From assembly GCA_917880885.1 (NCBI GenBank), contig OU862913.1, forward strand, positions 4,836,001 through 4,900,000: 64,000 bases of DNA. The letters are read 5' to 3'. Position 1 is the first letter of the stretch. Each line of letters starts with the position of its first letter. The translations under genes and the position numbers were made by a program. Below, in pieces: positions 1 through 11,907 of the stretch. This DNA comes from Limnephilus marmoratus. Its lineage: Eukaryota > Arthropoda > Insecta > Trichoptera > Limnephilidae. Under the pieces are notes generated by a model. The model searched no databases and was not told the origin of the DNA. It worked only from the letters and a program-made list of their open reading frames with translations.

Positions 1-660
1 GAATACAAATAGATGCAGTCAGGAAATGAAAAAGGTTTTTTTCCACTTTCGGTAAACCTGCGATTTTTAGGTTTCTCTTCATAGTACATGAATAGTTGCA
101 GTTGAAACATGAAAAAGGTTTTTCTCCACACTGAGTCAGCAACTGACTTCATAATATATGTACCCTTTTGAGAACACGAATAGTTACAATCAGGACATGA
201 AAAAGGTTTTTCTCTTCTGTGAAACGTACTGCGGATTTTTAAATCTTTCCTTTGAAAACTTGCATTACTGCAGTCGGGACATGAAAAAGGTTTTTGTCCA
301 GTATGGGTAGGCATGTGAATTTTTAGATACCGTTTTGTAGTGCATGAATAGTTACAGTCGGGACAAGAAGGTCGGTAAACGTGTGATTTTTAGATTTCTC
401 TTCGTAGTACATGAATGGTTGCAGTTGGAACATGAACGAGGTTTTTCTCCATACTGAGTCAGCAACTGACTTCTTATGTATCCCTTTTGAGAATACGAAT
501 ACTTACAATCAGGACATGAAAAAGGTTTTTTTCTTCTGTAAATCATACTGTGGACTATTAAATCTTCATTTTGAGTACTTGTATAACTGCATTCAGATCA
601 TGAAAAAGGTTTTACTCCACTCTGAGTAAGCTTATGAATCATAGTGGAGAAAGTGTTGCT
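1..660 (-). pseudogene. Decayed C2H2 zinc-finger array
   Basis: Read on the minus strand, this stretch encodes repeated, frame-broken fragments of C2H2 fingers with the pattern F-S-C-x-x-C-x-Y-S and linker-like GEKPF. The longest open piece (352-546) carries two fingers, with stops and shifts on both sides. The units resemble the intact array at 18.8-20.1 kb and the decayed arrays at 11.4-15.7 kb, so this is a remnant of the same local family. The array probably continues beyond the left edge. No start codon, exon border or intact linker order survives, so I infer no function. Confidence 0.75.
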
Positions 661-935
661 CCATATGGAAACCTTTGTAAAATTACTTTCTTTACGGCCT
701 CCTTAGTGTAGCTAATGTAAAACGAAATATATGTTGTAAAACCATGTAGGTGTATTAAAGGTTAGACAGTAATAAATTGTGGAGATCCGGAAGGAATGAA
801 AGGCCGATAAAAATAATAATAATTTTTTAATCTGTTTATGAATTACAAAACAGGATATCACAAGTGAATTCCAAGTATCAAGTAAAAGGGAATATAGGTA
901 GTGTTCGACCTTACAAACTAAATTCAGTGCTCAAA

Positions 936-1972
936 ATGTCAACTACAGATAACAATCTGAGAAGTAAGGGTCAAACAACTGGGACCAGTGCTACATCTGA
1001 TCCCCAGGGAATAAATGTTGATGTCCTTCTTCTTCTTCCTTGCGCTGTCCCAACTCATTGCCTAGGTAGGCTGTTGGGGTCGGCTCTTCTCGTTCTCAGG
1101 TTGTAATTTCTCTTGTTCTGGGTATCGCCTTCATCCAGGCCGTTTTTCTGAAGAATTTTGGCGCATTGAGTCATCCAGGAGTTCTACGGTCTTCCTCTGG
1201 ATGACTGTCGATGAAGCTCCATAGACATTGCCTGCCTCACTGTGTGGTCCGATGGTCTCCGTCTTATGTGTCCATACCATCTCAACAATAAATGTTGATG
1301 TCCTGTTGGAGAAAATTGAGATGAAGATGGAAAAAAAATTAGAAACTTTTAAATCCGCAATCCTAAAAAAAATTGATGATGAAAATAAAGAGAACCGGAG
1401 CACAAGAGACTTCATCAGTCATCAATATGATGATATACACCTAAAGATGGAGACTATAATTAAACTGGTCTCGGAAGTAGAAACCATGAGAAAGGAAATA
1501 ACGGCAAAAGATGGCATAATAAAGAGCCTTGAAGATAGATTAGCAGAAGTGGAACAAAGAACGCGTGAAGATACCCTTGAATTTTTGCAGGGATTCCAGA
1601 AAAAGAGGTTGAACAGCCTGCAGAAATAATTAAACGGGTGGCCGCTGCTGCAGGTGTCGACATAAAGGGCGATGACATCCTCGAAATCAAGAAAATTCCG
1701 GACCGACGACCAGGAGTCCCCCCAAAATTCCACGTCAGATTCACTAACCCCCAAAAAGACGATAAATTCTACTGAACAGGAAGCTACTCAACCCTACCTC
1801 AACCCAAGGAAACGGATACCAGAAGATTTTTATTAGTGAAACCCTTGGCACCTACTTCAAAGATCTTCAGTGGAGGTCGAAGACTAAGGCAAAAGAAATG
1901 GGATATAAATATGTCTGGTACAAGGAATGTAAAGTGATGGTTAAAAAAAAATGAAAGTGATAGAGTAATATA
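936..1972 (+). pseudogene. LINE-A ORF1 (coiled-coil, FP-like nucleic-acid-binding protein)
   Basis: The ATG at 936 opens a polar, serine/threonine-rich N-terminus. After the insertion at 1028-1286 the frame resumes with a heptad-rich coiled coil (about 1305-1560). It shifts frame near 1590 and continues in another frame to about 1972. The coiled coil and the basic C-terminal block match the ORF1 organisation of LINE-C (44618-45409). Such ORF1 proteins trimerise and coat the LINE RNA. Breaks seen are the inserted LINE tail, a frameshift near 1590 and a stop near 1770. It is non-functional as it stands. Confidence 0.65.
1028..1286 (-). mobile_element. 5'-truncated LINE tail inserted in LINE-A ORF1
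   Basis: Read on the minus strand, this segment encodes the C-terminal signature of another LINE reverse transcriptase: a W-Y-G-H-x-x-R-R block followed by S-S-R-G-R-P and a tryptophan. It ends in a GAA-rich tail. It is flanked by an 18-bp direct repeat, aataaatgttgatgtcct, at 1010-1027 and 1287-1304, which is the target-site duplication. Removing the insert and one repeat rejoins the LINE-A ORF1 frame. Only about 260 bp arrived, typical of incomplete target-primed reverse transcription. Confidence 0.8.
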
Positions 1973-2228
1973 TATCAAACACTCTGATGATCTTAAAAAA
2001 ATTAATAATTTTTTTTTTAATTGAGAGCCTCACTTTTACAGGTCATTCACTGGGTCGATTGCCCTCAGTTCAATGTGCCATATTGCTTGCATTTATTTTC
2101 AAACTGCAACAATAATTCACCTGTACCTCTTTCAATCAAAGGGTGAAATCCCCAGTAATGGCCACGGACTAGTGGAGCTCCCATTTAGGGGAATTAAACA
2201 ATTTTTTTTTTGTAATATAAATTATAAT

Positions 2229-2835
2229 ATGGCTATTAACATTAATTACACTTACGAAGAACTAGGTGATCAAGACAATTTGTTTGTAACATCAGATGCG
2301 AAAATATGTAAATACCTAACAACCGATTCAAAAAATACTATTATTATGCACCAAAATATTAGGTCAATTAATAAAAACTTTAATGAACTCCAGATACAGC
2401 TTAACCACCTAAATATAGATTTTGATGTTATTATTCTCACGGAATGTTGGTTGACAAATATTTACACTCCTAAATTCTTAAATAACTACTCTTTCTACAA
2501 CTCGTCAAAACACGATAGTCAGAACGATGGAGTTGTGATATACACAAAAAATGACCTAAACTCTGTTGTATTTGAAAATAAACATTATTGACGCAAGCTG
2601 TATGCAAATAATGTATAATAATGATACGTGCATTCTAGAAATATACCGCTCTCCATCTATTCGCAATATAACACCATTTCTTAACAGTCTAAATAGCATA
2701 CTCTCTAGTCTTTCCTACACTAAAAACTTAATAATTATGGGAGATTTAAATATCAACATACTTCCAAACAACCCTCACCATCAATGTCACGACTACCTGA
2801 ACATATTAGAGTTTCATGGATTAATTAGTACTATC
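2229..2835 (+). pseudogene. LINE-A ORF2, endonuclease part
   Basis: The ATG at 2229 is the likely ORF2 start. The frame carries an apurinic-endonuclease-like (exonuclease-endonuclease-phosphatase) domain with N-I-R-S-I near 2355, a T-E-C-W-L segment near 2437 and G-D-L-N-I near 2742. A frameshift near 2570-2590 splits it into two open pieces. The sequence stops at the Copia insertion; the continuation, containing the S-C-I-D-H and S-D-H-Y motifs of the endonuclease C-terminus, resumes at 7301. The domain nicks target DNA during LINE integration. Confidence 0.8.
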
Positions 2836-3028
2836 TGAAGGATAGAGAGCAAAATAAACCAGGATTAAATGTTATAAGTGAGTTTTATTATAATGAATTG
2901 GTTACACGACATTGTCAAAGTACAGCCGACCATAAAGGGGTGACGCGAAGCATAGACAGTGTTGCCATCTATGGGCAATCGTCTGATACAAAGGACTGTT
3001 TGGTTTATACGAATTTATTATTCTAACA
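2836..3028 (-). repeat. Copia 3' LTR
   Basis: This 193-bp direct repeat matches 7103-7295 at every base I compared. It starts TGTTAGAATA on the minus strand, as Copia LTRs commonly do. In element orientation it is the downstream LTR. Confidence 0.95.
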
Positions 3029-3040
3029 CCTGCCCTTAAA

Positions 3041-6000
3041 CTAAACAGTCTGTAAACCAAGATTAGAAACACAATTCAAATGTTTATCTTTACACAAAGG
3101 TTTGGTTAAAACATCTGCAGGCATATGTTCAGTAGGCAAATATTCTAAATCAATGATTTTATCCTTTACAATTTGTCTTACATAATGATGTCTAATATCT
3201 ATATGCTTGCTTCGACTGTGATTAATCTGACTGTTACATAATTTTTGTGCTGACTGACTATCGTTAAACAGAGTCACTGGCAACAATTTACCTAGACATT
3301 CATGTAAGAAATTTCTGATAAATGTAGCTTCCTTTGCTCCTTCACATAAAGCCATGTATTCACTTTCAGTAGTTGAAAGTGCGACCGTTCTCTGCTTGCG
3401 GCCTTCCCACGATACAGCAGAGTTACCTATTTTAAACACGTAACCCGTGTATGAACGTCGGTCTAGTTGGTTTGACGCCCAATCTGCATCCACATATCCT
3501 GTAATTGACAATGTGGATTTTTCATATACTATGTGGTGATCCATAGTTCCCTTTAAATATCGCAGAACACGTTTTCCTGCTTTCCAGTGAATTTCAGAGT
3601 GACAATTATTAAACTGACTCAATACGCTTGCAGCGTGAGCAATATCAGGTCTTGTGCATACTGCTATGTACATAATGCATCCAATGAGGCTTCTGTACCT
3701 GCTGTTATTATCGGCTTGATTCCCTTTTTCAAACTTCATACCGCTTTCTAGAGGTGTATTCACAGGCTTACAATCAGCCATATTAAACTGTTGTAACACT
3801 GTATGTAGTTTCTTTGATCAAGAATAATTTTATTTTTCTCTTGTTTTAATCGCATTCCCAATATATGTGTAGCCCGACCAAGGTCTTTCATTTCAAATAT
3901 TCTCATCAGTTCCTCCTTCAACTTCTTTTTCTCTGGTGTATCCTTGCTAAAAATTAAAATATCGTCCACATACAACCCTAATATCATCAGATTACCATTT
4001 GTATCTGATTTTATGTATACACAAGGCTCGTTAAGTGACTTTCTGAACTGGAGGTCTGTCAAAACATTATCAATCTTGTCATACCAGACCTTTGATGCTT
4101 GTTTAAGGCCATATATTGCTTTATTTAGTTTAAATACATGGGTTTCCTTACCCTTTATTTTATATCCCTCTGGCTGTTCCATGTATACCGTCTCCTTTAA
4201 TTCTCCATTTAAGAAGGCTGTCTTCACATCCATGTGATCAACATTCATATCTAAGTTGACTGCCAGAGCAAGCAAGCTGCGTATTGTAGAATATCTTATC
4301 ACAGGCGCGTAAGTATCTGAGTAGTCTATGCCATATTCCTGCGTAAATCCTTTGGCAACAAGACGAGCTTTATAACGTAGAAGTTGTCCTTCAGATCCCA
4401 GTTTCTTCTTGAAAACCCATTTGCATTTAACTGCTTTCTTTCCATCTGGTAGTAATGTTAGGTTCCAAGCTTTATTCTTTTCAAATGATTTATACTCATC
4501 TGCTATAGCTTCCTTCCAGTATTCTTTATCAGGTGCCGACAGCGCCTCGTGTATTGTCTGTGGTTCGTAACCGTGACTTGCTGCTGTCATAGCCACCACT
4601 GCATTTGAAGATTCTTCATAGTCTTCATAATCACTTGACGCTTGATCCATAGTCATTTCAGGATTCCAGGTGATATCTTTAGGGTCATCAACATAGTTAA
4701 GTTCAGTAGAACTAGATGAAGACAATTCCATAACTTCTGTAACTGAAGACTCAACAACATTGTTTTCAATAGTGTTCACATCTACATTATTATTAGAAAG
4801 TTCCAACTGAAAATCATTAATGCAGTTTTCCTCGTTAGCTACCGCATCTTTATACATTTTCTCTTCAAAAAACTGTACATCTCTAGACTTGATAATTTTT
4901 GAAGGTTTTTCTGGATCAATTAATCGATATCCCTTCGATTCAGTACAATATCCAACATGGATATATTTTTTACTCTTTGGATCCAATTTCTTGCGCTTTT
5001 CATACGGGATCATTGCATAAGCAACACAGCCAAATACTCTTAATTCAGATAAATTGACTTTCTTACCAGACCATTTCTCTTCGGGTGTGGTACCTCTCAC
5101 CGCCTTGCTTGGTGATTTATTCTTAATAAATATTGCCATATTCAATGCCTCTGCCCAGAACCTCCGGTCCATTCCAGCATCTTGCAGCATGCATCGTCCA
5201 GCCTCCACAATTGTCCGGTTGGCCCGTTCTGCTACTCCATTCTGCTGCGGAGAGTATGGGACGGTCAATTGATGCTCGATGCCATGTTCTTGTAGAAACA
5301 TCTGGAACTGCTTATTAACATATTCACGGCCATTGTCTGTTCGAAGAGCTTTGATTTTTAAATTGGTCTGATTTTCTACAAAACTTTTGAAAATCTTAAA
5401 TATCGGCAATACTTCATCTTTACTCTTAAGAAAATAACCAAATGTCATTCTTGTGAAATCATCTATGAATGTTAATAGATATTTACTGCCACTAAATGAG
5501 GAAACTGACATAGGACCGCACAAATCGGAATGTATGAGGCCTAGCTTCTCAGTAGCTCTGTTGAAAGACCTTTTTGGGAATGGCAATCTACTTTGTTTTC
5601 CCTCAAGACATGCTACACAGGGAGTATGTTTGCTATCAGTGTAATCAATTCCACTAGCCATACCTTTTTTAAGTAAATCCATACTACGCCTATTCAGATG
5701 CCCAAGTCTGCGATGCCATAAATCTTGGGATGGCTTCGCTTCACACAAATTCACAGCTTCCGTTTCATGATCCATGGACTGCTTCATACGCAATGGAGCC
5801 TCCAAATCCATTGATTGACAGGCTGCTTTCAGCTCACTCGTGTTTGTTGACGGCTGACTCATTGTGTCCAATTGGTAAACACCATTGACCTTCGTAGCAC
5901 TGGCGACTACATCTTTTCCACAATAAATATTACACTTCTCTGTGTCAAAGTGCACATCAAGTCCTTTGGCTGCCATTTTTCCAACAGAAATAAGGTTTGT

Positions 6001-7002
6001 TGACAATCCCGGTACGTAAATAACCTCACTTATTTTCGTCGTTTCTTTGTGTGCTTTCAACAACAATTCCACATCACCGTGTCCTTCACTGTGCATCTTT
6101 TGTTTATTTGCCACTGTTACTGAACGCGGAGTTTCCACAACGTAGTTTTGTAATAAATTTTTGTTGTTCGTCATGTGACAAGTAGCGCCGGAGTCGACAT
6201 ACCAAACATCCGAGTTAATGTCCACAGCTAATGCCGTCAATAACGTTCCGTTCCACGCTTTTTCATATTTTTCACTCCGTTTGTCACTTTTATTAATTTT
6301 TGTTGGACAGTTTCTAGCGTAATGATTAGGCTTTTTACAAATAAAACAATTGATGACCTTGGTAGATTGTTTGTTGTTGACACCTTTTGTTTTCCGGTTT
6401 GAAAACATTGCACTTTCTTCGCCCTTGTCAAAGTCTCTACGCAGATTTTCTTGTAATAATTTACTTTTAACGGTTTCACTGCACAATTTAAAGTTTGAAT
6501 TTTCCAACGCCATGATAAGTGGGTCGTAGTTTGATGGTAAACCACTTAACATCAACACTGACAGAAAATCATCGTCTAATGGAGCATTTATGTCTCGTAG
6601 TTGTTGATCCAAGTCTGTGATCTTCAAGATATACGCTTCCATATCTTTAAATTGTTCCAATTTCAATCCAAACAATGTACGTAAAAGTCCGAGTCTTCTA
6701 CACAACCCTTTGTCTTCATACGCCGTTTTCAAGTTACGCCAGGCTTCATATCCAGTCGCTGCATTCCGTACATGAGAGAAAGACGATGGCTGCACCATTA
6801 AACATATTTTTGCGAGCGCTTTCAGTTGTTTGCGTTCATCGGTGACCTTTGGGACACCCGCTGTAGACTCTTCAATGCAGTCCCATAAATCTTCATGCAC
6901 CAAGTACATACGCATTAAGAATTTCCAATTTTCGTAATTTGAAATTCCACTGAGTTTCTCAAAATTTACTGAAATTCCTGCACTTGTTGCAGACGACGCC
7001 AT
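3041..7002 (-). pseudogene. Copia gag-pol polyprotein, one frameshift
   Basis: The start is set at the ATG at 7002; ten codons upstream are open without need. Domains in order are: Gag of the UBN2/Copia type (residues 1-200); one CCHC zinc knuckle (about 227-240); aspartic protease with D-S-G-A (about 277); GAG-pre-integrase with its H-x-x-x-H and C-x-x-C finger (about 440-480); integrase core with D, D and E visible (about 500-620); RT with Y-V-D-D (about 1015); RNase H in the second open piece (3041-3799). A one-base frameshift near 3800 separates RT from RNase H. The rest is open, so the copy is young but probably inactive unless it is helped in trans. Confidence 0.9.
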
Positions 7003-7088
7003 TGTGGATAAAAACGAGTTTTTGAGTTGCACTCTCGTCTGGCATTCCGCACTGAAAACTATTTACGTACTTTTACTTCCCGCGTATC

Positions 7089-7102
7089 CTGGGCCCATAA
7101 CC
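7089..7102 (-). promoter_or_regulatory. Copia primer-binding site (initiator tRNA-Met half)
   Basis: The 14 bases next to the 5' LTR, read on the minus strand, are GGTTATGGGCCCAG. They are complementary to the anticodon stem-loop of insect initiator tRNA-Met rather than to a tRNA 3' end. This is the half-tRNA priming known for Drosophila copia. Confidence 0.8.
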
Positions 7103-7295
7103 TGAAGGATAGAGAGCAAAATAAACCAGGATTAAATGTTATAAGTGAGTTTTATTATAATGAATTGGTTACACGACATTGTCAAAGTACAGCCGACCAT
7201 AAAGGGGTGACGCGAAGCATAGACAGTGTTGCCATCTATGGGCAATCGTCTGATACAAAGGACTGTTTGGTTTATACGAATTTATTATTCTAACA
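7103..7295 (-). repeat. Copia 5' LTR
   Basis: This is the upstream LTR in element orientation, 193 bp, matching 2836-3028 by eye. It is followed on the minus strand by the primer-binding site and flanked outside by the ctatc duplication at 7296-7300. It should contain the promoter; no clear TATA box stands out. Confidence 0.95.
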
Positions 7296-7300
7296 CTATC

Positions 7301-9455
7301 AATACACCAACAAGAATAGCTAATGAATCAACATCGTGTATTGATCACGTAATGGTCAAAACTAATGAACAAAACAAAAGCATCGTTTACAAATCAACAA
7401 TTTCAGACCATTACACAACAATATTCACATAGCAATCCGACACCACAAAAAACAGAAGAGATCAGTCAATCGTTTACAATAATATTAATTTTTATAATTT
7501 AAAAAATATAATTAAAAATAAATCTTGGCAAGAGTTTTTACAAATAAAAAACTCAGAGGATGCATGGAATTATTTTGTTGACTTTTTGAAAAATGAATTA
7601 ATTAATAATACAACAATTTTAACAAAAAAAAATTCTAACAAAATTAAACCCTTGAAATCATGGATTAACTACTCAATTACCAACTGCATTCGTAGAAGAA
7701 ACGTACTACACAAAAAAGTGAAAGAAAATCCTTACGACATAATATCACTTAAAACATCTACAAAAGATATAGAAATACCTGCGGCGAAGTCATTAGGAAG
7801 GCGAAAGAAATCTACTACAGAGACAAAATCCAAGAAAGTAACAACGATCCCAAAAAAATATGGCAAATTCTAAGAGAAGCCACAAATACACAAAACACCA
7901 AAGACAAACAGGACATAAGTAAACTTTGTATTGACGGAAAAATTATTGACACCTCAAAAAACCCCAAGCTCGTTGCGGATTACATCAATAATTTTTTTAT
8001 AAATATTGGTTCAAATCTTGCTTCTCGTCTACCAAATTGTGGAAATGATCTACCTGCTGAAACAGAACTTCAATTTCCTAAAAGAAGATTCAAATTTCAA
8101 ACTGTTTCAGGGGAAGAGATTCTAAAAATAATCAATTCTCTTAAAAACACTTCTTCTGCCGGGGTTGATGGAATCACAACTAAGATTTTGAAAACACTGT
8201 CTACGGAAATTACATTGCCCCTAGAATACCTAATTAACCTTAGTATCAGTCAAGGACACTTCCCCTCAAACCTGAAACAAGGTATTGTTATTCCCATACA
8301 TAAAACAGGTAACAAGACAGGCATAAACAATTACAGACCAATAACTCTACTGACCAGTCTATCCAAAGTATTTGAAAAAATTATCAATGCTCAGTTAGTA
8401 AAATTTCTAGACAGCCATAAACTACTCTCAGCAAATCAATACGGGTTTCAAGAAAGCAAGAGTACCTCAGACGCTATGGCCGCCGTAACTGACTTTATTG
8501 TCAAAAACCTTGACAAAAGCAAAAAATGTATTTAAATTTTTTTAGACCTTTCTAAAGCCTTTGATACAATATCACACAGTAACTTAATAAACAAACTTCA
8601 AATAATCGGTATTACTGGCAACGAACTCAACTTTTTTAAGAGCTACCTTGATGAACGCAAGAAACAAGTGAAAATTATGAACACACTTAGCAATCAGCGC
8701 TCAACTAACTATGGTATACCACAAGATAGCATATTAGGACCGTCTTTGTTCCTTTTATATATCAACGACTTATGTAACATTAACATTCAGGGAAAAATAG
8801 TTAGTTTTGCCGATGATACTGTTTTACTGTTCGAAGCTGACACTTGGCTAGCTGTCTACAATAAAGTAGAAACGGAAATAAACATCGTAAAAAAGTGGTT
8901 AGATACAAATACACTCACATTGAACACCGAGAAAACTAAATATGTCACATCAAGCATAAATATAACAGGTCAACCTCATGATGATGCCTCTATTAGGATA
9001 CACTCATGTATGAATTCCGATGAATCTTGTCAGTGTCCGTACATTGGGCGCACTACACAGATGAAGTATCTCGGCCTCACAATTGATCCATATCTCAAAT
9101 GGAATTGTCACACTCAAATAATTGCAAACAAAATAAGAAAAACCATGCACTTTTTCAGAACGATATGAAGCTTTCTAGACTTGCAACACTTGAAAATGAT
9201 TTATTTTGCAGTCTGTCAATCTGTTATTGAGTATGGTATCATAGCATGGGGAGGCGGTACTGCATAAGCACTAGATACAATCATAAAGGCACAAAAAACT
9301 ATTATAAAAATAATTCTTAGAATACCCCTAATTACTGACTCGAACTTTATCTTTAATATTATGAATGTGTTTGACGTTCGTCAGATATATGAAAAACAAT
9401 CCTCACTCATTTATACACAAACATACATAAATACTATGAAAAAAGACTAATTTCT
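7301..9455 (+). pseudogene. LINE-A ORF2, reverse transcriptase part
   Basis: This continues the endonuclease C-terminus (C-I-D-H and S-D-H-Y-T near 7345-7420), then a linker, then RT with N-Y-R-P-I (about 8330), Q-Y-G-F (about 8440), F-x-D-L-S-K-A-F-D (about 8540) and F-A-D-D (about 8807). Frameshifts and stops lie near 7430, 7870, 8534 and 9168. It aligns throughout with LINE-C (42035-44400), which shows they are one family. The reading is lost at the TIR element border at 9465. Inactive. Confidence 0.85.
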
Positions 9456-9464
9456 TGGTAACCG

Positions 9465-9646
9465 ACGAGTTCATCGAAAATCAATTCATCGAAAGCAAAT
9501 TCATCGAAAACGATTTCATCGAAAATCAATTCATCGAAAGCAAATTCATCGAAAACGAGTTCATCGAAAATCAATTCATCGAAAATCAATTCATCGAATG
9601 ATCAATTCATCGAATTGCTAATTCATCGAAAAACATTTATTTTGTA
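9465..9646 (+). repeat. Left inverted terminal repeat, TTCATCGAA units
   Basis: It contains about ten degenerate 15-17-bp units of the form aaTTCATCGAAaatc. The order of variant spacers (aatc, gc, acg, tgatc) closely follows that in the reverse complement of 16589-16766, and both ends start ACGAGTTCATCGAAA. This shared unit order argues for one ancestral terminal repeat rather than independent satellites. Confidence 0.75.
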
Positions 9647-9822
9647 GATATTAGACCTGTCAAAATTAAATACCCAAAAAGGTCTGTATAACGTTTAACT
9701 GAGTTAAATGTGTTTAGCAACTGTCAGTTTCGTAGTGACATTGTAAAATTTATAGGTTATCTCTTCGATTTCCGATTGTCTGATACCTACTGCAAAAATC
9801 TATCTTACTAATTTGTATTCAC

Positions 9823-10662
9823 GATGGACATTTGGGATTTTTATTCTGACGATGACGAAGAAATTATAGATTTTATAAGTACCTAGACCGTTTATAGTGA
9901 TAGAAGTAAACACAAGAACAAATTTATTTGATACACTCAGTGCCAAAAAGTTTCAAAGAAGATTTCGTCTCAGTAAAGAAACCACATCATTATTAGTACA
10001 ATAAATTGAACCTCAGTTTAATTTCAACACCAATAAAAACAATGCTGTGTCACCTATGAATCAAGTATTATGCACATTGAGATTTTATGCAACATGGAGT
10101 TAATTAATTACTTATGGCGACGTGATTGGCGTTGACGAGTCCACAGCTTGTCGCATAGTACACCTTGTTACCCATGCCATCGCTTCTCTGTATAAAAAAA
10201 TATCAAGATGCCTAATAATTTTGAGAAGCGGCAGAGAATTGCTGCAGAATTTTACAGAATAACGAAATTTCCTCGAGTATGTGGCTCCATTGATGGCACT
10301 CATGTGCGCCTATTGTCTCCTTGCGGAAGTATGGCAGAGATTTTCAGAAATAGAAAAGGGTAGGTATTTTTCGATTATTACCTAAGCAGTGTGTAGCTGC
10401 TGCTGATTTACAATTCCTCGATGTTGTGGCACGGTGGCATAGATCTGCCCATGATTCTAATATAAGGGACAATTCTGCCTTGAAAAGAAGTTTTCTTCAG
10501 AGAAAATTTGACAACAAAGTATTGTTAGGTGACAGTGGTCATGCTCAAACCAATTATATGATGACACCACTAACGGATGTTAACTATACAAACGAGAGTA
10601 CAAGAATAATACCAAGAGTCACAAATAAAGACAAGAAATGTTGTAAACAGTTCTGTGTTTAG
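9823..10662 (+). pseudogene. PIF/Harbinger (HARBI1-type) transposase, broken
   Basis: The ATG at 9823 begins an acidic N-terminus (D-D-D-E-E). Family blocks follow in shifting frames: R-F-R-L-S-K near 9962, an L-R-F-Y-A-T block near 10077, then V-C-G-S-I-D-G-T-H-V near 10280 with the first catalytic Asp, R-N-R-K-G near 10350, and A-R-W-H-R-S-A-H-D-S to L-L-G-D-S-G-H (10430-10540) with the second Asp. The block with the third catalytic acid is missing because tandem repeat sequence begins near 10641. There are several stops and at least three frameshifts. It is a DDE transposase relic that once moved the surrounding element or a relative. Confidence 0.85.
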
Positions 10663-11405
10663 AATGCATCGAAAACATTTGAGGTGTAGTTTTATTTTTT
10701 GACGCATTTCCCGCGTTAGTAGTGCATTTATAACATTCTAGTTGCGTAAGTAGGTAGTTTATGATGCCAATATTGGAGGAAAGCCATTTTAATGTTCTGA
10801 GTGTAGTTTTAATTCTCCGCGAACAAACTCACTTAAAATTAAAACCAATTCTGTGTTCAGAATGCAACGAAAAAATTCCATGTGGGGTTTCATCCTGCTA
10901 ACGCGTTTCGTGGGAAACCATTCTCGTGTTTGAAATGCAGTTACAGTTTATAGTTGCATTTGTGCTGCCAGTATTGGAGGAAAGCAATTTGACGATCTGA
11001 GTGTAGTTTGAATTCCACGCGTAGAGATTCACCCTGTTATTAAAACCAGTTCTGTGTTAAGAACGCAAAAAAACATGTTAGGTGTGAATTCATTTGCTAA
11101 TGCGTTTCTCATGTTGGAAGTGCGTTTATTTAAATCTAGTTGCGTAGTTTGTGCTGTCAGAAATAGAGGATAGCCATTTTCGTGATCTGAATGCAGTTTA
11201 TTTCCCCGCATGCAAATTCAACCGAAATTAAAACTAGATCTGGGCTCAGAATGCAACGAAAAATTCCAGTTGTGGTTTCATCTAGTGATTTATTTTGAAG
11301 GAAATCATTCTGATGTTGAAAGTGCAGTTTCAAAATTCTGGTTGCAGACAATGTGCAGCCAGAATTGCAGGAAAATCATTTGTATGTTCTGAATGTAGCT
11401 ATAAT
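10641..11405 (+). repeat. ~190-bp tandem repeat derived from zinc fingers, four copies
   Basis: Copies begin near 10641, 10849, 11041 and 11229. Each opens with aaaaccagttctgtgttcag-like sequence and contains a second block with GGAGGAAAGC. Translation gives scattered G-x-K-P-F-S-C and C-x-Y-S fragments, so the unit looks like two to three decayed C2H2 fingers. Copies are roughly 70-80% alike by eye and carry many stops. Confidence 0.7.
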
Positions 11406-11907
11406 TAAGGACTGTAGGCAGTAATGTAACTAGTTTTTTTATCAGTTTCAGTAAAACCAGTTCTTTGCTTCGAATGTGGGATATCTAAGAAGTCACTTGC
11501 GGACTCATTGCTGAGAAAAACCTTTCTCATGTTCCGACTGCAACTATTCATGTACTATGAAGATAAATCTAAAAATCACATGTTTACCCACAGTGGACAA
11601 AAACCATTTTCTTGTCACTAATGCAGTTATACAAGTTCTCAAATGGAAGTTTTAAAAATCCACAGTACCTACGATTCACAGTAGAGAAAACCTTTTTCAA
11701 GTCCTAAATGAAACTGTTCTCAAAAGGGATATCTAAGAAGTCACTTGCCGACTCATAATGGAGAAAAACCTTTTTCATGTTCCGACTGTAACTATTCATG
11801 TACTTGTACAATGAAGATAAATCTTAAAATCACATGTTTACCCACAGTGAACAAAAACCATTTTCTTGTCCCGAATGCAGTTATAAAGTTCTCAAGAATG
11901 GAGTTTA

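Larger units (their letters stand above)
2836..7295 (-). mobile_element. Copia (Ty1/copia) LTR retrotransposon
   Basis: The element is 4460 bp with two 193-bp LTRs that look identical, both beginning TG and ending CA. It is flanked by the 5-bp duplication ctatc (2831-2835 and 7296-7300). Coding order on the minus strand is gag, protease, integrase, RT, RNase H, which is the Copia order. A purine-rich tract abuts the 3' LTR near 3029-3040. It sits inside LINE-A ORF2. LTR identity implies very recent insertion, but a frameshift near 3800 interrupts pol. Confidence 0.95.

Noticed and set aside
9465..9646. CRISPR-like array of short repeats with short spacers
   Set aside because: Units are degenerate, spacers are only 4-8 bases, an inverted partner exists at 16589-16766, and the genome is clearly eukaryotic.
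9823..10662. HARBI1-like sequence as a domesticated host gene
   Set aside because: Several stops and frameshifts, and loss of the third catalytic block, show a dead transposase.
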